A stretch of DNA of 64,000 bases, from positions 1,054,001-1,118,000 of the forward strand of contig JAGMWG010000005.1 in NCBI GenBank assembly GCA_020744225.1, given 5' to 3'. Made by a program: the position numbers and the translations under genes. The notes under the pieces were generated by a model, which made no database searches, had not been told where the DNA came from, and was given only the letters and a program-made list of their open reading frames with translations. Positions 56,208-64,000 of this stretch are shown here, one piece after another. Within the stretch, counting starts at the first letter, position 1; every line of letters begins with the position of its first letter. The stretch is from Paraphoma chrysanthemicola. Lineage: Eukaryota > Ascomycota > Dothideomycetes > Pleosporales > Phaeosphaeriaceae.

Positions 56208-58262
56208 ATGGAGCAACCTGTCGTCGGAACTGTGCCGCACCTTGAGCCACTCAACCACTCTACACCACACACACACCACACGCCCACCTTGACTAGCCCG
56301 GAAGAGGACACCTCTGCGCAGACGCAGGCAGTCCTCATGGCCCGCGATCCAAAGGCAATCAAGTGCAAATCGTGCGCAAAAGTCCTAGCCACGACCTCTT
56401 CAACTGGCCTTGTCCCTGCGCGATCTTCAGGTGAGCCACAAGACAGCTGTGTCACATGTCAGCAATTCCAGCCATTGTATGATGCCATGCTTGCGGCGGA
56501 GAAGGAATATGCATCTTATGCCGACAGGCGGGACAACTACAGGCCGAAGCAAGATGCATTCGTCAATTTCAAGAAGACACGTCTGGAGTTCAACAATTGG
56601 CTGTTGACTGTTGAGACTCTGGATAAGGCGTCTGAAGAGGCGTTGCATCATCAGTCAAATGGACAGGAGCAGGCCGGGGCTACAGATAGTGACGCACAGC
56701 GAGGATCTAAGCGCGCGCGTTCTTCTAACAGCAGACTGCAATTGCGAACCTCGTCGCCCAATGGCCTGTCTGGTACGGATTCACTGCCAGAGCGCAAACG
56801 TCTCAAATTCTCTGAGTCAGTCGAGTTCAGAGATGACTACCGGCCATCGAATCGTTACTCTCGTAATGATGAGGCGTACGAGAAAGGAAGGCATGCGCCA
56901 CCTGAGGGCAGCAAGTATCTAGACACAAGTGGCAGCGCAGTATCTTTCCTCAAGTTTACTGGCGCTAAGAAAGTTGGGAAAGGGTGGGTCGACGTGTGGA
57001 AAGATGAGGATCATGATGAGGATGCACGAGAGAAATAGGAGGAGCAAGCGAAGAAGAAGAAGAAGAACGCGGAAGATGTGACGACGCAAGTGGGGAACGA
57101 AAATGAGGAAGAAGACGAAGACAATGCAAAGGCTACAGATTCTCTTCTTGACCCCCGTTCACAGAGGCTCATGCGCAGGAGAAGCGCATCGACTAAGAAA
57201 GAATGGACACCTGGACAACCGAGCACAGCGGTCTGCATCGAGAACACAGATCATGCGAAGTTCACCAGAAGCGTAACCGCGAGCGAAGAACTAACACCAA
57301 ATCACCCTATGAGAATGGTTGAAAACGAGCATGCCGAGCACGCAGAACGACCGAAGATTTCATCCACCAATGAACTTCTCGCAGTGCAAGTACTCGACAC
57401 AGACGACACAGACGAGACGCTCAAATACAACGGACTAGATGTGACCCTATCGGTGGAGCCACCTCAAGCTTCACATGAAAGCATTGGCAATGCAACGGAA
57501 GCCGAATTCTCAGGTCCCCCTGTAGACTCGAATCATGATGACTGCTCAACCCAGTCCATAATTTACCCCAAACTGTGCGGAGCCGCTCAAGGCCAGGACA
57601 CTCACAGGCAGGATCAAGATGCCCCGAACGGGGGACAGGTTGAACCGAAGTACACGCATACAAACAGCGGTGACGCAACTGTAGTAACAGAAGCGACCAC
57701 GGCCCTGGTCCTGGCACGAAGGGAGGCTCAAGCGATGCAACTGACCACCATTGACCCAGCAGTCTCGCCTACCAACGAGGAACAAGGTCCCGTCATGCAG
57801 CGGGTTGCTGCTACGGTGCAGAACTTGCCGGAAGGAGGCCAAGAGGCTCAGCAGCGACTTCACGGCGGCTTAGGAGTTGCGGCTGGTACCGTCCCAGCGT
57901 CGCATGACGATGCCAACAGCCATGTAGAAGCAAAGAGCAGCCTTGCAGTACCTGCATACCAGAATGTCGAGATCGATTACAGTAATAACGCACAACAAGG
58001 CTTTGCTAGCAATGCAGTGCCCACGAGTCCTACCGCCGAAGGAGGCAACCCGCAGCCCAGGCATGCATCCGACGCCCCTCACCCTGACGTTGCAGCATCC
58101 GAGTCCTCGCTTTACGCACCAGATGCACAACATCTGCCTGTGAACCCTGTCAAACCAGCGCCCGCGATAACCGCCGCCATGATCGCGGGTGCACCAGAGA
58201 TCGACGCCGTCGGGGGAATGCGAGTCATGGTAGCCCGCGAGGGCAAGGGCCAATTCGGCTAG
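56208..58262 (+). pseudogene. Long acidic hypothetical gene split by an in-frame TAG
   Basis: A single frame of 685 codons from the ATG at 56208 to the TAG at 58260, open except for TAG at codon 277 (57036-57038). The N-terminal part has a paired-Cys segment (IKCKSCAKVL, then DSCVTCQQF, about residues 46-84), possibly a small zinc-binding element, then a helical region (MLAAEKEYASYADRRDNYRP) and SVSFLK-like blocks. The internal stop interrupts a charged run: DEDAREK before, EEQAKKKKKN after. That context strongly suggests one continuous protein in the ancestor, with Gln most likely at the stop. The second half is disordered, Glu/Gln/Thr-rich. As it stands the gene would give 276 aa. No known family. 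Confidence 0.6.
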
Positions 58263-61200
58263 AATGCAAGCAGACAAGGCGTGGCTGGCCGTACATGTGG
58301 GTACAAAGCCAAGCCCATTGATTGGAAATGAAGTCACATCCTCCGACGGAATTTTCCGTTTGATGCTGTGCATGATCGAGATGACGAGCAAGAATCCTGC
58401 CGAAGATAGGTCTTACTCGGCGGCTCAACGAGCTTCAAAGGGATGAAAAAATGTGTCTTTGAGCCGATGGTCTCATCCCTGGAATAGTGAAAACGCAGCA
58501 CAGTTCACCGCCAGAATTGCATGAACAAGACAAGGCTTCAATAAGGATAAAGCTTGCAACTGGGCGCGCCACAAATGTGAAACACTGCCGACTTATCCGT
58601 CTCCTGTGCATCTTCCGCAGCCTCGATGCACCGGATCTTCTAGGCTCCAGACTAAGAAGCGTACATTCTACCAAAGTAGGCTAGATAGGCAAAAATGTGA
58701 GATCTCTCCAATTAGCTCCTTGGTACGCTCTTGTCCATTTGCAGTCGACAGTGAACAAGAAGTTCACCAACGCTCAAAGTCACGCGCGACTGCACTTCTG
58801 GCATTGTTCCCTATTACAGAAAGATCGAATGCAGCGGAAGGGCTGGCCCGCTGCGCAACAACGAAGCGTAGAACGGCGTGCTATCTACCACGCCCGCAGG
58901 CACAGAGAAAATGCAACAGCTGTGCAATGCATATTGGGACATGTAGATTGACAATGCAACAGGCCTGCGGAGCTGTAAGACATCTGTTCTGAGGTTTGCC
59001 AAGTGCTTTCATGAGGCTGTGATGTGCGTCGGTGTTCTGGCATCCACTTCACACGTGGGAACTATTGAAGCGCTAGACACTGCTTTTCTTTCCGCTGACA
59101 TAGTGCGACCGTACAAAGAACATGGGCACATATCTCTTGGCAAATGGAGGTTTAAATCTAATCAGATGGCTGTTACCAGAGATCATTTCGTACAAGTCGA
59201 ACTGAGAGTGACATGGTCACATACTGAGGACTCGCAACATGCGAGTTTCTCCACTACCTCCATCGATCAGATACATCATGTCACATTGGGCTGAGCATCT
59301 TCTCTTTGTTCTCGTTGATCTCGACATGTCCTGCCCACCAATAGGTCACAGCGCTGAGGGAGCTTAGTGGAACGAGACCTGCGTGTTCGATATGAGAAAT
59401 GCATCTCGAACAAACCAGTACAATACATTCAAAACTCCAATACCAATACCAAGATATCATGATCACAGTATCTGCAACGACATGTTGGTGGAGTTCGTCG
59501 GTATCTGCCGTTCTAGGCGAACCATTCTCCTAGCGTGCTGACAGATCTTGGAGCGCGTCAAGATATAGGTAACACGAAGCTCACCGTAGAGGAGAATGCC
59601 GTGCTCGCTTGGCCATGATCATGGACCGCGCTCGAAAAGCACTTCCAACGCTAGAAATCCAGGTAATTCCCCTGCTGCAGATACGAAGAGGCAACTTTTC
59701 ACCAGCTGGCGCTCGACTTTGGCGTCACCTAGCTGTTAGGCAACAACTCGCATCTATCCTTCCGTCCTCGAACAGAGAGAATAGAGGTGAGACCGAAAAG
59801 ACAACATCACGCAACGCGTCCATGGTGCCACAGCTTACGATGTGCTCGCCACATGGCAAGCACAGACCAAAGGTTCGATTGTGTCGGATCGATCGTTCCG
59901 CCAGACTGGACCGGCGGGAAGGATTCCGCCCCCAAACTTTCCATGACCCGAGGTTTTGCAACCCGACACACCCGGCGCGCAGATCTGCTTCAATCATCAT
60001 CATCTTGCATCAACACCATCGGGCAATTATCACAATTTTACTTATCGGGCAGCATCGGCGCCGCTCTTTCACCGCAATCTTGAGCCCGATGCTAAAGTCG
60101 CGGATTTCAGGATGCGCAAGTCGAAATCTGATCTATTGGGTGGCACTCAACAGTCTGTTGCATGCCCCTATCAAGTGGGTGGACTTGGGATGTCAGGGAT
60201 GCTTGACCACGATGGTGCAGCTACGCCAGCAGAGATGCCAGACAAGCCAGCGTCGGTAGTCGACTCCAAATCGGTGTGGGTTGCATGCCGGATCAGGTAG
60301 ACTGCAGCAGGGACCATGGGACGCCAACGGCGATTGCCATTTTATTCATTGGCCAATTTTCGTCAGGCATGTCAGGTCTGCATACGAGCGAGATTCTCCC
60401 CGTCCTATCGTTGCGTCGACATCAGGATTACGATTCACCAGGCTGTCGCATGCACACCACACCACCTGATGCATGCCACGCTTCTCGATCCCACGGCGAC
60501 GCCGCCCAAAAGTGACGAAAGCATTCATCACCACAATGTCGATCCGGCAGCCGTCTCATCTCGATTGCAAATGATTCCGACGTCGATGCCATCGTGGACC
60601 CCGTCGCGCAATTACGACGGGACATCTTCGGTATGCAGTCCCGGCCAATACGAATGCCCGATACGACTTTTTTTGGACCATCAAGCACGATTTTTGCCCC
60701 AGCCACGAGGTGAGGCTGGTAAGCATGCATTAGCCGTCTTGGCTTCACAGGATCCTGGCAACGCACAAGTGCGGATCCGCTACACTATCCGATGGGCGGC
60801 GTTTGAAACCGTCGCCGATGATGGTGCGAGCCTTGCCGCCTTGTCGCACGTTGATTGCAGTGACAACTGTTCACGAATCTTATGTAAATTGAGCATCATC
60901 GAAATTTGGGTCCCAGGCCTGCCAATATCCAACCGCCGGACCCTGCCCCGCAAAGAACACCACCACGAACGCCTTCTGCGCGCTGTGGTGGTGGGCAAAT
61001 CCACTGCGGCATCTAGAAAATTAGGTTGGAACACCCGAGCCGCACAGGGCAGCCCAGCCCAGGCAAGGGTACCCGACCCAGTAGTCTCCTGCTTCTCCCG
61101 TGCTTCGCGCCGTGGCCGCCCGGACAATCGAAAACGCGATGACAGCGCGACACCGCCAGACCGCTAGGCCGTGCGTCTTCCCGCTTTGCCCCTTTCCCAT

Positions 61201-63322
61201 CTCAGGAGGACTTGCAGCTTACTTGCATGGTGAATGGCTGGGCGTTGCGTCAAGCCTTATGCAACAGAAGACGTCGAGAAGTCCTGTCCTTTGTGGCCTG
61301 ATTGCCTTGTCATACCACGCCATTGTGGCAGCTGGGAAGACGGGGAGGGGCTTGCGATGCAATGTCGCCATGTGTTTAACGGTTTCAGCCATGAGCTGAT
61401 GTCGTGTATGTCATGCTTTCTGCGATGTAGATGGAGGGTTTGTGTTTGCATGTATGCATACGGGCATTGAGCCTCGTGTGGTCGCGCCGATGATCAATAT
61501 TTGGGCACTCCTATACTATACGGTACACTAACGGCCTTGAGAATGTCCGCTGCGCCAAGTCGTTAGGCGAATTGAGGCTTCGCATTCCATCCCGTCACAG
61601 CACTAGGTAGAATGACGACAAGAACGGTTCCACCGCTAGAAAAAAGACGTTGTGATTGCGTCCACATGTTCCAATGCTGGGCGATGCACGTGAGCCTTTG
61701 GCCGAGGAGATATCGACGAAGGACAGTTGTAGATCTCATAACTTGCATACATGAACCTCTTGGCAAGTGTGGACACTCGATACGAGGCACACCCATGGAA
61801 ACCTTATTTCAATCCCACGTGCGTGCAAGGGTTATGATGCGGGATGCTCGAGCTGAAGCTTGCATGGTGTAAAGGGTATGAGTTTGCTGGATGATGCAAG
61901 GTGCTTTCGACCATGGTGCTTTCACTTGCTGATCAGCAATCCGTCCACGTGAACACTTCGAGACATATCCCAAAGTTTACGTTTGCAAGAAAGTCTTCCG
62001 ACGAGCTCGCATTAGGCCGCGGAAACCAAACGAAAAAACCACCAACAGCAAAAAAAGCAAATCTCCAACGCCCAACTCCATCCCCGTTGTCAGTGACATG
62101 GTGCTCAGCTCCGATCGTACCCTCCACCCGGCAAGCACAGTAATCCTCACAGAATAGGAACTACATAAAAAAAAAGGAAAGAAATAAGGACACAAATCAC
62201 ATCAAAGCGGAATCAGATTCCGACCCATTCCGCCATATTCCGTGCCACCAACATTACATACGTGCATCTCATGATCAATAATCAAAATATGCCTTCAGCC
62301 CCAACGCCACTTCCCTGTCTTCCCTGCACACACACGCATACACATCATCCTCGCACATGAAACACCCACACAATAACGCGCCTGGTTAATCAGCCACACA
62401 TGCTGCATGCTGCAGCCGCGGACGGCGGTGTGTGTCTGTGAGTGCGAGGAGTAGTCAGTGCACGGCCCCGAAATGTGTGTTAATTGCGCAGCACTGGGAC
62501 ATGGATTGAGTCTGGCGCGGCACGCGGGAGTTTTGGAATATAGGGTTTAGAGTTTCGAGGCCACGTTTTTTCATGATGGAATGGTCCAGTGTGGTGTTGT
62601 TGGGTTTCGGTGGTTCGGTGGTCGAGTGGGGGTGGGGGAGGAGGGCAAGCGAGGCACCGAGATATTTATCGTTGTGTGAATGAAACTGTGAATGCATGAT
62701 GTGACTGTGGGCAGTTGAGTGTAGTGATCCACAGAATGCTTGGAAGTGAAAATCTGTGTGGGTCTTTCTCCGGGGGTTTGGGTTTGGAATGCAGTGTGGA
62801 CGAATGGAAGAATCCTAGATCAAAGTACGCGAGTCCTGTCGGTGTGTGCATGTCTGTGTGAAAGTCTGACTTGGTCTATTACAATGGTTCTATTGCTAGT
62901 GTCTATGAGTGGACAGAATGTTGGGTCGCCATCCAGCGGCACCTAGCGGTCTAGCCGTGTTCTTCGCCTCCGTGCCTTCCACCCGTCCTCTGTCTCGCTG
63001 TAGCGAAGATCTGGTTGGGCAGTACACTCATTCTCTCATCTTCTTCTCTGGGCTCCGACCTGTCTTCTGGTTCGAATCCCGGCCCCACAAAAAGGCACTG
63101 GCCGTGCTCACCGTTCTGGAGCTCTCTAGTCCAATAGTGGAACCACACCAAGTCTATGCCACGAGGTCGCAAAAGCCACGGCGAACCGGCTTGTGGGTCG
63201 AAGCGGCACATCAAAGCTAGTGCCCAGGGGCATACTGGTGTCTCTGACTCGAAGGCTGCGTGCCTCGTGGCCAGTGTCTTCGTAAAGGGAGGTGGCGTAG
63301 ATCATTTTTCTGGCTTCTAGCT
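58263..63322. other. 5-kb gene-poor region
   Basis: No gene supported. Between about 59600 and 61170 several plus-strand frames are unusually long (up to 283 codons at 60316-61167), but they overlap each other in different frames and show no domain, so I treat them as the result of a stop-poor, C-rich composition. A tRNA-type B box (GGTTCGAATCC, near 63069) has no tRNA around it. The stretch nearest 63322 is the 3' flank of the regulator. Confidence 0.45.
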
Positions 63323-64000
63323 TCAGGGTACCATGGCCTCTTGCTCTTCCCATTGCCACTGCTCGACGAGCTGCCGCACCCTGTAGTCTGTGGCCCAGCC
63401 AATATCCGCTTCGACGTCTCGGAGCTGGGAGAGCACGACTTGGCGCTCGCGGGCGTCGCTCAGGCACTGGCCGGCCGTGAAAAGAGGCTGAACCGAGTGA
63501 ATCCGGACTGCTTCGTCGGAGCGTGCGAGCGAGATGCCTACGATCTCGCGACTGTGCTTTTGGCAGGCGGCCAGAACGGACTGGTACGAGTTCATGCGTG
63601 CACATACAGTACTGCGACCTTGGGTTGACTCGTGAGGCTTGTTCATGTACAGCAGAATCTGGCTCATGTGATAGGTCTGCATGGTAGACGCGCACATGGG
63701 GATGCTGTACCAGACTTCGGTGAACATGGATTCGTTGTCGCCTTTGAGGAGTCGTCCTGGTGTACGCATCGGTTCCACCCGCGCGGAGGGCTGGAATGTG
63801 ATCGGCAGCCCATCATGCCAAACCTCGAATTGCTTTCGGAGATTGCACCAGTAGTCGAGGAGAGTGCGTTGCGGAACTCCGGCCCAGGAAACACCCATGT
63901 CTGGAGTGCTGATCTCGTCTCCCGAGGCCATGAAGTTTACCAGTTTGGACATGAGCCAGACAAGAGCGTTGCAGATCAGATCCTCGCGCATCATACTCTC
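63323..64000 (-). CDS. Fungal-specific transcription factor, C-terminal part (cut by right edge)
   Basis: The frame is open from the window edge for 225 codons to a TGA-class stop at 63323-63325; N-terminal exons, including any Zn2Cys6 cluster, lie outside. The visible part has the helical middle-homology character of Zn2Cys6 regulators: LLDYWCNLRKQFEVWHDGLP, SIPMCASTMQTYHMSQILLY, REIVGISLARSDEAVRIHSV, QPLFTAGQCLSDARERQVVL and a terminal IGWATDYRVRQLVEQWQWEE. These are the usual last blocks of the fungal transcription-factor domain. The target pathway is unknown. Confidence 0.85.
   Translation of the reverse strand, partial: ESMMREDLICNALVWLMSKLVNFMASGDEISTPDMGVSWAGVPQRTLLDYWCNLRKQFEVWHDGLPITFQPSARVEPMRTPGRLLKGDNESMFTEVWYSIPMCASTMQTYHMSQILLYMNKPHESTQGRSTVCARMNSYQSVLAACQKHSREIVGISLARSDEAVRIHSVQPLFTAGQCLSDARERQVVLSQLRDVEADIGWATDYRVRQLVEQWQWEEQEAMVP

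Noticed and set aside
19950..58262. Reassignment of the UAG codon in this organism.
   Set aside because: At least five intact conserved genes in the window end normally at TAG, so TAG is read as stop.
60316..61167. A 283-codon plus-strand frame as a gene.
   Set aside because: No domain, no plausible start context, long overlapping frames in other registers, and low-complexity His/Arg/Pro/Ser composition.
63060..63095. A tRNA-type T-loop/B box (GGTTCGAATCC) that suggested a tRNA gene.
   Set aside because: No matching acceptor stem, D arm or anticodon arm can be found upstream, and the T-stem pairs imperfectly. A lone B box is not a tRNA.
1..64000. CRISPR arrays, insertion sequences, bacterial operons or an intact transposon.
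   Set aside because: Gene structures are eukaryotic throughout; no direct-repeat/spacer array, transposase, reverse transcriptase or terminal repeats were recognised.

Overview
The window is nuclear DNA from a filamentous ascomycete (Pezizomycotina). The evidence is short spliceosomal introns of about 45-75 nt with GTRNGT donors, CTAAC/CTGAC-like branch sites and YAG acceptors, together with typical fungal genes: a BimC kinesin, Pmt1, an ISD11 ending in a conserved Trp-Asp, a PL4 rhamnogalacturonan lyase, a CYP65-like P450 and a fungal-specific transcription factor. A Dothideomycete fits the flavour of the proteins, but that is inference. I see no prokaryotic features, CRISPR array, intact transposon, rRNA or convincing tRNA.

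Layout. 0-6.5 kb: the 5' end of a mitochondrial isoleucyl-tRNA synthetase (cut by the left edge), a PHAF1/UPF0183 protein, and divergently the kinesin-5 motor BimC. 6.5-15.4 kb: gene-poor, with a small hypothetical gene at 10.6-11.1 kb and a cluster of five CCGCGG palindromes at 6.8-7.1 kb. 15.4-18.8 kb: a secreted rhamnogalacturonan lyase and a class II aldolase/adducin-family enzyme. 19.3-22.2 kb: a degenerate 175-bp tandem repeat, a three-exon hypothetical gene broken by one in-frame TAG, and a conserved acidic hypothetical gene. 23.5-32.7 kb: a housekeeping block of PMT1, splicing factor SF3A1/Prp21, ISD11 and a low-complexity nuclear protein. 33.4-42.1 kb: an M20 amidohydrolase, an F-box/LRR-like gene split by a TAG, a Ure2-type GST, a P450 and a possible eroding gene beside it. 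42.7-51.4 kb: a RING-H2 protein, an F-box-like protein, a twin-CX9C protein sharing a 182-bp divergent promoter with a coiled-coil, possibly kinetochore, protein, and an alpha/beta hydrolase. 51.4-64 kb: gene-poor, with a small secreted protein, a decayed membrane-protein gene, a long acidic hypothetical gene split by a TAG, and the C-terminal part of a Zn2Cys6-type regulator running off the right edge.

The most unusual signal is recurrent. At least three otherwise fully open, correctly spliced reading frames (stops at 20016, 35951 and 57036) are each interrupted by exactly one in-frame TAG. A relic at 54226 and a gene end at 32711 look similar. TAG is also an ordinary stop in this window, so a changed genetic code is not needed. 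Single C-to-T (CAG to TAG) changes, strain-specific pseudogenes, read-through or mRNA editing are the competing explanations.

Most genes are independent. The plausible functional groupings are GST plus P450 (detoxification or secondary metabolism), and the divergent pairs PHAF1/BimC, PMT1/SF3A1 and CX9C/coiled-coil, which probably share promoters.
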